This document shows, piece after piece, positions 1 to 4,451 of a stretch of DNA of 11,700 bases. Under the pieces are notes generated by a model, which was not told the origin of the DNA, did not search any database, and saw nothing but the letters and a program-made list of their open reading frames with translations. The stretch is from the NCBI GenBank assembly GCA_021827885.1, contig JAKAUD010000044.1:1-11700 (forward strand), given 5' to 3'. This stretch comes from Thermoplasmata archaeon (GTDB lineage: Archaea > Thermoplasmatota > Thermoplasmata > Thermoplasmatales > Thermoplasmataceae). Made by a program: the position numbers and the translations under genes. Numbering within the stretch: the stretch's first letter is position 1; every line of letters begins with the position of its first letter.

Positions 1-163
1 TTTTATGTGAGGCTACTAGACTCCCTATAAGGGAATTTTATTCAAGATAAAAAACCTATGTGAATCTAGTTATTCCTTTCTGCTGCCCGAAGCTGCTCTG
101 ACCTAACAGTTTTCTCTTGAACTTTCTAGGGTCTCGAAGCTCATGATATGAACTTCTGAAAAG
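1..163. other. Region without a recognised gene
   Basis: I see no convincing coding frame here. It lies downstream of the minus-strand gene that ends at 164. A short inverted repeat, TCCCTATAAGGGA (22-34), and the distant hexamer pair ACTAGA (15-20) and TCTAGT (65-70) are the only structures noticed. A run of six A at 49-54 reads as T6 on the minus strand and could end transcription of the small operon. Confidence 0.5.
49..54 (-). terminator. Candidate T-run terminator of the left operon
   Basis: Six T on the minus strand, about 110 bases beyond the stop of the 77-aa gene. Archaeal terminators are often simple oligo-T stretches. No other T-run lies between the stop codon and this point. Confidence 0.3.
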
Positions 164-397
164 TCAATCTTCATCCATTTTTATCTGGTGATCAAAAAAG
201 TAGTCCTTTCCTCTCCCGATCCTGAACTCCCCCTCCGGCGTGATAACATAGTTGACTCCCTTGATTTCATACTTCTTTTCTCTATACCTTGTGATGATCC
301 CTCTTGTCCTGTACCCGTACCTGTATTCTCTAAACCCTGTTCTGCCCCCCGATTTGTCCCAGCGGGTCCCCGTTGCCTTTCTCCCTATCCATTCCAT
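164..397 (-). CDS. Hypothetical basic protein, 77 aa
   Basis: I do not recognise the family. The protein is small and strongly basic, with many Arg, Tyr and Gly (for example FREYRYGYRTRG), and ends in an acidic DED. There is no signal peptide or membrane span. The ATG has a good Shine-Dalgarno site (AAGGTGA, four bases upstream), matching the pattern used across the window, so translation is believable. Its first codons (MEWIGRK) nearly repeat, at DNA level, a second start-like site at 906-921 (MDWIGK), as if the front of the gene had been duplicated when the GC-rich block 398-905 was inserted. Before that event it may have followed directly on the 37-aa gene at 922-1035. A nucleic-acid-binding role is only a guess from the charge. 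Confidence 0.6.
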   Translation of the reverse strand: MEWIGRKATGTRWDKSGGRTGFREYRYGYRTRGIITRYREKKYEIKGVNYVITPEGEFRIGRGKDYFFDHQIKMDED

Positions 398-583
398 TAT
401 TTCACCTTTTCAATATCACTGTTCTTGTTGTAATTGCTGCTCTTCTCTTTTCTTGAGCACTCTCCCCGTTTTTTGTTATCATCAAAAAATACAATATTGA
501 AGGGGTGAAGAGATGTGGTTGGAGAAGTATAAACTTCTTGAAATAATGAGGATAGCGCCTCGTGGTTTCTTCCTGGAAACAAC

Positions 584-630
584 GTGGGGGTAAACCTGCG
601 ATAAGCAGGTTGTAGGGGTGTAAACCCCTG
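584..630 (+). repeat. Two-hairpin repeat element, copy 1
   Basis: After GGGGGTA comes a 7-bp stem, AACCTGC/GCAGGTT (593-599 with 605-611). A second stem follows, AGGGGT/ACCCCT (614-619 with 624-629), closed by the tetraloop GTAA, which fits the GNRA loop rule if the plus strand is the RNA. Confidence 0.6.
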
Positions 631-794
631 GACTTCCCTTCTTGAGAAGTTGGCGGGGGCGTTGGCGGTATTGCCGGCTTGCCCGGATTCACTGGACTCC
701 CCCCTTGATGCTTCCCCGGGGTAGCCCTGCTGCGTAAAGCCCCTTGCACAAACACTCAAAGGATAGCGCCTCACAGCCCCCTTCCCTGGATTAA

Positions 795-838
795 GGGTAG
801 CCCCGCGGAGCGGGGCGTAGAAGCGTGAGCCCCTTGGG
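795..838 (+). repeat. Two-hairpin repeat element, divergent copy
   Basis: GGGTA is followed by a perfect 7-bp stem, GCCCCGC/GCGGGGC (800-806 with 810-816), then GTAG and a GTGA segment followed by CCCCTTGG. The first hairpin is kept with an entirely different sequence; the second is degraded. A further remnant with only the flanks (GGGGTAGCCC ... GTAAAGCCCCTTG) lies at about 718-746. Confidence 0.45.
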
Positions 839-921
839 CGAAAACAGCTTTGCTCTCGGGGTGGCGGGGGTGTTGGCAATATAGACAACTCGCTCAGATC
901 CATTTTCCCTATCCAATCCAT

Positions 922-1035
922 TCAGATCCCCCCCTTGTTGTCCCTCTTTTCCCAGGATTTGGCCAATGACTCCAGGGCGGGAAGACGAGATCCAAATGCA
1001 AACTCATCAACTTCAGCTTTCATTTCAATTTTCAT
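922..1035 (-). CDS. Small hypothetical protein, 37 aa
   Basis: This short reading frame follows the 154-aa gene after about 30 bases. The chosen ATG (1035) has the upstream site GGATGTGA at five bases; a GTG at 1044 and an ATG at 1023 are alternatives. The product is charged (MKIEMKAEVDEF at the start, SWEKRDNKGG near the end), with no recognised domain. Its TGA is directly followed by an ATG (921). The last codons include a run of seven G (928-934 on the plus strand as C). One extra G would carry the frame on for about 45 codons, so the stop could come from slippage, mutation or a sequencing error. The gene may be the truncated front of something longer. Confidence 0.4.
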   Translation of the reverse strand: MKIEMKAEVDEFAFGSRLPALESLAKSWEKRDNKGGI

Positions 1036-1065
1036 TTCAATCACATCCTTTCCCTGTCATCAGTT

Positions 1066-1530
1066 TTACTGGACATGTATTCCAGCCCTCTTGAGGTATG
1101 CCTTGTGGTCATCCCTGATCTCTTTCAATTGCTCTCCGGTGATGACTCCCCTGAGGTAAGCCTTGATGTCATCCCATACACCAGGGAAAAGCATGTCTAA
1201 TTCGAATAATCCATTCCAGCTGGCCTTATCCACTACCGCTAAATGCCTCTCCCCGGAATTAGTCCATTCAACAATCGTTCCCTCTCGTTCCGGAAAATCA
1301 TATTGGATCGATACTGAATCCTTACCGGATCCGGAATCGTAATATTTGTATCCCTCTGCTCTTCCGTGGTATTTTATCTGGTTGTCCGTCCTGGACTCAA
1401 TAAATTCTCTCTTGATTTCATAAGTGTTACGATCTAATCCTATCCTGCACGCCCATGCTTTCTCCCCTCGGCTCAGTAAAGCATAAGAGGATATTTTGAC
1501 CTCTGCCGTTAAACCCATTCCATTATACAT
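1066..1530 (-). CDS. Hypothetical protein, 154 aa, with C-terminal internal repeat
   Basis: The family is not recognised. The N-terminal two thirds look beta-rich and soluble. The C-terminus holds a duplicated 20-residue unit: DDIKAYLRGVI, then DDHKAYLKRAGI. It is visible in the DNA as two 26-base segments 60 bp apart with 21 identical positions. There are three possible ATGs. I choose the second (Met-5 of the longest frame, at 1530) because GGGTGA sits four bases before it; the ATG at 1542 lacks such a site and overlaps the 39-aa gene more. The gene is part of the minus-strand operon that starts at 1996. No signal peptide or membrane segment is visible. Confidence 0.65.
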   Translation of the reverse strand: MYNGMGLTAEVKISSYALLSRGEKAWACRIGLDRNTYEIKREFIESRTDNQIKYHGRAEGYKYYDSGSGKDSVSIQYDFPEREGTIVEWTNSGERHLAVVDKASWNGLFELDMLFPGVWDDIKAYLRGVITGEQLKEIRDDHKAYLKRAGIHVQ

Positions 1531-1534
1531 TTTA

Positions 1535-1654
1535 TCACCCATACATCATGCCCCGGGGCATGACGTTTCGCTGGACTCTCACCAGCTCGTCAGTGGGTTT
1601 AAGTGGGTAGCCACCGTGCTGCCCTGCACGCTGTGCCGTTCCCTTTTCATTCAT
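1535..1654 (-). CDS. Small hypothetical protein, 39 aa
   Basis: A short frame fits closely between the 85-aa and 154-aa genes. Its stop (TGA, 1535-1537) is part of the GGGTGA site of the next gene, a typical coupled arrangement. An AGGTGA site lies ten bases before the ATG, a little far. The product is polar and Gly/Arg-rich (for example AGQHGGYPLKPTDELVRV), with no known domain. An 18-bp perfect palindrome lies inside its 3' end, encoding part of VMPRGM. The region is GC-rich, unlike its neighbours, so a chance ORF in inserted DNA is possible. Confidence 0.35.
   Translation of the reverse strand: MNEKGTAQRAGQHGGYPLKPTDELVRVQRNVMPRGMMYG
1546..1563. repeat. Perfect 18-bp palindrome
   Basis: TCATGCCCCGGGGCATGA reads the same on both strands. 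It lies just upstream of the 154-aa gene start and could be a protein-binding site or an mRNA hairpin. Confidence 0.5.
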
Positions 1655-1738
1655 CACATTCCATTCACCTGCGGTTTCCCGCTATCCCCTGGATGGGGAT
1701 TTCGGGGGATGACCAGTCCCCCTCATCGGGCGGGGGTT

Positions 1739-1996
1739 TCACTCTACCTTGAAATTATCCATTAACACACGGTAATACACTATCTTGCAAACAGTGTGAT
1801 CAATTTCGTTCAACCCGCCATCCCCGCCGCAAAACCCGTCCAGCATTTTCAGGATATACTTCATGTCTACTATCTTTTCCTCTTCTAATATTTGTCTCTC
1901 AAGTTTCCTCTCAGGATCCATTAATTCGTCCCCATTCATTTCCCTCAATGTCTCGTCTTCCATCATCATGGTCATCGCCTCTTCATTCGTTGCCAT
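1739..1996 (-). CDS. Acidic hypothetical protein, 85 aa, first gene of left operon
   Basis: The family is not recognised. The product is acidic, Met- and Glu-rich at the front (MATNEEAMTMMMEDE), probably helical in the middle, with GFCGGDGG as a Gly/Cys turn. I start it at the ATG at 1996 rather than at the upstream ATG (2056). The longer frame would run through the promoter, and a TATA box at 2017-2023 predicts a transcript starting at about the ATG, i.e. a leaderless mRNA. An inverted repeat overlaps the start region, so the gene is probably under repressor control, perhaps by its own product or an element regulator. There is no membrane segment. Confidence 0.6.
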   Translation of the reverse strand: MATNEEAMTMMMEDETLREMNGDELMDPERKLERQILEEEKIVDMKYILKMLDGFCGGDGGLNEIDHTVCKIVYYRVLMDNFKVE

Positions 1997-1997
1997 G

Positions 1998-2023
1998 ATA
2001 CTACAATACACTGTAGTATATAA
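1998..2023 (-). promoter_or_regulatory. Promoter with overlapping inverted-repeat operator
   Basis: On the minus strand CCTTATATA (2025-2017) forms a TATA box about 25 bases before the ATG at 1996. A perfect 8-bp inverted repeat, ATACTACA (1998-2005) and TGTAGTAT (2012-2019) with a 6-base spacer, covers the space between TATA box and start and touches the box. A partial copy of the same words (ACTACAAAATACAC) lies just upstream at about 2042-2055. A regulator bound here would block transcription. Confidence 0.55.
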
Positions 2024-2131
2024 GGTTTGCGTAGTTATTAACACTACAAAATACACTCAATTTCTCGCTCTACAACACATTTTCCAGACACATTCTAATA
2101 ACCTCTTTTTTGCTTCTCTTTTCCCCTTCCC

Positions 2132-2323
2132 CTTACCCGCATTGAAGTTCTGGAAAAGAACGAAAATGCTATTTTGATTCTTTCAACTGGTATCACTGGT
2201 GTTGGTGTTGATATTGCTGTTAACACTGATGCTTCCGTTCATCTGTCATCATCAAGAGATTATCAAAAGAATAACAGGATAAGTCAGAGGAGTCAGGAGA
2301 AGGAGAGAGAAGAGTTGGAGTGA
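2132..2323 (+). pseudogene. Fragment resembling the C-terminal part of a helicase domain
   Basis: One plus-strand frame without a usable start encodes RIEVLEKNENAILILSTG, then ITGVGVDIAVNT, then SSSRDYQKNNRISQRS and a charged tail ending at TGA 2321. 'ILSTGITGVGVDI' resembles motif V of superfamily 2 helicases, and the later QxxxRxxQR stretch sits where motif VI would be, as in SNF2-like or phage helicases. Upstream the frame degrades into T/C-rich sequence with no Walker motifs, so this would be only the last 60 or so residues of a gene whose front has been lost. It is the only helicase-like signal on the plus strand here. I rest on motif pattern only; the repeated GGT/GTT codons might mimic it by chance. 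Confidence 0.4.
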
Positions 2324-2394
2324 AGAAGAAGTGAAGAGTGAAGGTAAGCGGGGGCTGAATCACGGTGAAGGATCCTTGACCGGAAAATATGCCT

Positions 2395-2442
2395 GCGGGG
2401 GTAGACCTGCGAAGCGGGTCGTAAGGGGGTTTACCCCCTGGA
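2395..2442 (+). repeat. Two-hairpin repeat element, copy 2
   Basis: GCGGGGGTA is followed by the stem GACCTGC/GCGGGTC (2404-2410 with 2414-2420), which pairs fully only with a T-G (U-G) wobble on the plus strand. The stem AGGGGGT/ACCCCCT (2424-2430 with 2433-2439) comes next, then GGA. Confidence 0.6.
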
Positions 2443-2648
2443 CAGCACTGCGTTAGCCGAGGAAGAACCTGCTGATGAGCAGGTTCGCGAGAGCCACACC
2501 TTTTCCCGTCCCGCTTAATTACTAAGGGAAATGCGTGTGCGCCTGGGTGTTTGGACTGGCGCGTCAGCAGGTTCGTATAAGCAAAAGCCCCCGTAGCCTT
2601 CCCCCTGGGCGAATCAAAAAGGATTAACAGCATTGCGCAGCAGCTTCC

Positions 2649-2695
2649 GCGGGGGTAGAGCTGTCATGACAGCTCGTAGGGGGTGTAAACCCCCT
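2649..2695 (+). repeat. Two-hairpin repeat element, copy 3
   Basis: GCGGGGGTA is followed by the perfect palindrome GAGCTGTCATGACAGCTC (2658-2675), then GT and the stem AGGGGGT/ACCCCCT (2678-2684 with 2689-2695) closed by GTAA, the same tetraloop as in copy 1. Confidence 0.6.
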
Positions 2696-2959
2696 GTACA
2701 GAGTACCCTTCCCTGCACAACAACCTTAAAGCCCCCTGAGGTGAAAAGCCCTCCTGGATCAACAGCTTCCCCTCTCCCCTCTCTAACGCCGGCTGACACT
2801 GCCCTTCCCTAAGCCTGCCCCCTGCCTGCGTGCCTGCCTGCCCTGCGGATCTAACCTTTAACCGGTCGGGGTAGGGGCCCCGGTGTGAAGGGATAGCGAG
2901 CGATAGCGGGGGGAATTGCGGGGGCTAAGCGGGGGCTAAAGAGTGGGGGGTAAGGGGCA

Positions 2960-3134
2960 GAGCATAAAAATAACAGCAAAAATATATATTAACACTCACT
3001 CCAAACCTCAACCCATTTCCCAAAAAATAAGTAAACAAACACTCACTATGCAAACCCGTATCCCGATTTTACGCATTCCCCAGACAAGTTGGAAATGGTC
3101 ACTACCACTCCCCGTATCCCCCTTACCGTATCCC
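2960..3134. other. AT-rich region with short direct repeats, possible origin or control region
   Basis: No gene is supported. AACACTCACT occurs twice (2991-3000, 3038-3047). CCCGTATCCC occurs twice exactly (3055-3064, 3111-3120) and once with one change (ACCGTATCCC, 3125-3134). Next to the first pair is an AT-rich stretch (AAAAATATATATTAAC, about 2979-2994). Short repeats beside AT-rich DNA are typical of replication origins and multi-site regulator regions; nothing here decides between them. Confidence 0.35.
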
Positions 3135-3151
3135 TTTGTCCGATTAATATT

Positions 3152-3262
3152 TTAAGATTTATATATCTCGGCTCTACCGATAGTTCCATGGCTCACCCCG
3201 AGTTCCTTCGCTAATTCCTTTCGTGTGTCCATCTTTGAGTTAACAGTTTCACTTGACTTCAT
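3152..3262 (-). CDS. Very short helix-turn-helix ORF, 36 aa (possible gene remnant)
   Basis: The frame reads MKSSETVNSKMDTRKELAKE, then LGVSHGTIGRAEIYKS. 'RKELAKELGVSHGTIGRAE' is a well-formed helix-turn-helix, the kind found in many phage and plasmid regulators and partition proteins (TREELAKxxGVSHxTIxKxEKI style). Usually that motif is embedded in a protein of 100 residues or more, so this is either a minimal DNA-binding peptide or what remains of a truncated gene. Only a weak Shine-Dalgarno site precedes the ATG. It lies next to the direct-repeat region at 2960-3134, which would make sense for a plasmid or phage control protein. Confidence 0.4.
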   Translation of the reverse strand: MKSSETVNSKMDTRKELAKELGVSHGTIGRAEIYKS

Positions 3263-3292
3263 CACGACCTAATTATATTCAGGTTACATTTT

Positions 3293-3298
3293 AAAAAA
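3293..3298 (-). terminator. T6 terminator candidate of the ATPase operon
   Basis: Six T on the minus strand, about 39 bases beyond the stop of the 302-aa gene, in an AT-rich gap. It fits an archaeal oligo-T terminator. It may also serve as upstream promoter sequence for the 36-aa ORF. Confidence 0.4.
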
Positions 3299-3336
3299 GA
3301 ATTAGAGAGGTCAAAAGGTGAAGACGTGGGATTGTA

Positions 3337-4245
3337 TTAACCTTCTTGCTTCAATTGCCGTGTCTTTGCTTCTGCTAACATCTTGTCGAATATATCTCCC
3401 CTCGTCCTGATAGTGAAAGTGCCGGGGTTGCCGGAAAAGGTTACAAACCCTTCTATCGTCTCCTTGAAGCTTGGTTCGAAAATAATGTTCCACTTGGCAA
3501 AAAAAGCTCCAGGGTGATCTTTGTTCATATTTCTTGAATGGATTATGAAGTGTCCTTTCTTGACTTCCTTAGGCTCTACCATTGAAAATATAATTGGCAT
3601 TTGTTTCTTTCCCCCCCATTGTTCTGTCATGTGATAATGTTCTTTTCCTTCCTCTATCACGTGATAATATTCAGTTGCAATTCCTGTGAAATATCCTTTC
3701 TCATGAAATCTAAACGCGCCGTCTTCTCTGACATCAACAGGTATTCCTATGAAATTCATGGATCCATAAGAGGGATATTTCACCTCATACCCCTGGACTG
3801 CTAAGATGACGTTCTCTCCCTGGATCTTCAAACTCAGGTTTACCCTGTCCCCTTTCCGGATCTTCACTCTCCCCTCTCCCAATAAATGGGATTCCTCTAT
3901 CTGATATGATTTTCCGTTCGGATCCCACACATGAAATTGTATGGAAAATCCTCTGATCCTGCCGTAATACCGTTCTCCCCTGTCATCCTCATTCCAGCCT
4001 GCCGGCCAATTATACGTCAAAATAGCCTCATACCAATATCCTCTATCGCTCACTCCAGCTAACGTCTGTGCTAAGCCGTACCCATCCTCATCTTCCTGCT
4101 CTTCCGCGATAACGTTGACCGATAAAACATCTGACTTAAAGTCTTCTGCAAAAGTGATATGTTCAATTTCAAATAGGTCGGGGGGCTGTTGGCTGACGTA
4201 TTTGGTTTTCTTCCCGCTCCTGTTCCATTTGTTGAAGATGCTCAT
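3337..4245 (-). CDS. Beta-rich protein, 302 aa, concanavalin-like domain candidate
   Basis: This is the last gene of the operon. The ATG overlaps the previous stop by one base (TAATG) and has AAAGGTGA four bases before it. There is no signal peptide or membrane span, so it is cytoplasmic or a structural component assembled inside the cell. Residues about 68-210 are aromatic and beta-rich. The order 'GYWYEAILTYNWP', then 'KIRKGDRVNLSLKIQG', then 'GYFTGIATEYYHV' recalls hypothetical archaeal secreted proteins with a concanavalin-like sandwich, which show WP, PGDxVxLS and GxxTEWYH patterns in that order. That likeness comes from memory and is not proven. A virion or cell-surface component, or a sugar-binding protein, are options. 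The C-terminus (about residues 280-302) is a charged helix. Confidence 0.8.
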   Translation of the reverse strand: MSIFNKWNRSGKKTKYVSQQPPDLFEIEHITFAEDFKSDVLSVNVIAEEQEDEDGYGLAQTLAGVSDRGYWYEAILTYNWPAGWNEDDRGERYYGRIRGFSIQFHVWDPNGKSYQIEESHLLGEGRVKIRKGDRVNLSLKIQGENVILAVQGYEVKYPSYGSMNFIGIPVDVREDGAFRFHEKGYFTGIATEYYHVIEEGKEHYHMTEQWGGKKQMPIIFSMVEPKEVKKGHFIIHSRNMNKDHPGAFFAKWNIIFEPSFKETIEGFVTFSGNPGTFTIRTRGDIFDKMLAEAKTRQLKQEG

Positions 4246-4451
4246 TACTTCACCTTTGCCCTCTGCATGAACCCTGGCTTTGATGCCTTCTCATCCCGAT
4301 AATGAAAATATACCATAAGTGGTATAACTGCGATTAGCGTTAATGGTATAAATATCAGGAAAAGCAAACTAAGTCCGTAAGTTGCCGGTGCTTTTTTAAG
4401 GCAAAAGTCTACATGGTTATGTACCCATTCCCAATACGCATTCATACTCAT
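4245..4451 (-). CDS. Small membrane protein, 68 aa
   Basis: A hydrophobic stretch at about residues 26-50 (LSLLFLIFIPLTLIAVIPLM) forms one long membrane span or a hairpin. It is preceded by a polar N-terminus with Trp and His and followed by a basic tail (FHYRDEKASKPG...RAKVK), so the C-terminus is probably in the cytoplasm. The family is not recognised. It overlaps the ATPase gene by four bases (ATGA, 4448-4451) and the next gene by one, so it is translated together with both. GGTGA lies six bases before the ATG. It may be a membrane partner of the ATPase. Confidence 0.75.
   Translation of the reverse strand: MSMNAYWEWVHNHVDFCLKKAPATYGLSLLFLIFIPLTLIAVIPLMVYFHYRDEKASKPGFMQRAKVK

Larger units (their letters stand above)
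550..882. repeat. Tandem module, 211-bp period, two copies
   Basis: Two copies of a 122-bp module occur exactly 211 bp apart. Each begins with GGATAGCGCCTC (550-561 and 761-772, identical) and ends with a 21-base segment starting TGGCGGGGG (651-671 and 862-882, 18 of 21 bases the same). The cores between the ends (562-650 and 773-861) are both 89 bp long but differ greatly in sequence, while keeping a central hairpin. No gene is supported inside. Confidence 0.6.
382..921. repeat. Near-identical 16-bp direct repeats flanking a 508-bp insert
   Basis: TCCCTATCCATTCCAT (382-397) and TCCCTATCCAATCCAT (906-921) differ at one base and lie 524 bp apart. Both cover an ATG on the minus strand. They enclose a block rich in G-runs and hairpins that interrupts an otherwise tight gene string. 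This arrangement suggests an insertion with duplication of the target, or a local duplication. Confidence 0.5.
2324..2942. other. GC-rich repeat region without a supported gene
   Basis: It begins with a purine-only tract (about 2297-2340) and contains two good copies of the two-hairpin element. A separate 8-bp stem, AACCTGCT/AGCAGGTT, lies at 2466-2485 and its AGCAGGTTCG arm recurs at 2566-2575. There is a run of CCTG-type microrepeats (about 2812-2846), and a tandem 11-mer GCGGGGGCTAA at 2918-2928 and 2929-2939. Open frames exist on the minus strand but have the composition of translated G-runs. Confidence 0.55.

Noticed and set aside
1..163. tRNA or attachment site at the left edge
   Set aside because: Short inverted repeats are present, but no cloverleaf and no T-loop sequence.
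402..755. 117-codon minus-strand frame
   Set aside because: Overlaps the above in another frame and has the same repeat-derived composition; no Shine-Dalgarno site.
397..921. 174-codon minus-strand frame through the repeat block
   Set aside because: It translates G-runs and hairpins into Pro/Arg-rich sequence; a competing frame looks equally good. Only its last 25 or so codons look natural and it ends TAATG at the next gene, so a short coding tail cannot be excluded.
1997..2056. Earlier ATG for the 85-aa gene
   Set aside because: The extra 20 codons are the TATA box and operator.
2220..2633. 137-codon minus-strand frame
   Set aside because: Covers three hairpin structures and lies opposite the better-supported helicase-like fragment; no start site or protein-like pattern.
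584..2695. CRISPR array
   Set aside because: The repeats are structured but irregularly spaced, diverged and lack uniform spacers; there are no cas genes.
2614..2799. 61-codon minus-strand frame
   Set aside because: Glycine/arginine-rich translation of the G-rich repeat; not protein-like.
2943..3155. 70-codon plus-strand frame
   Set aside because: GTG start without a ribosome site; it translates the direct repeats.
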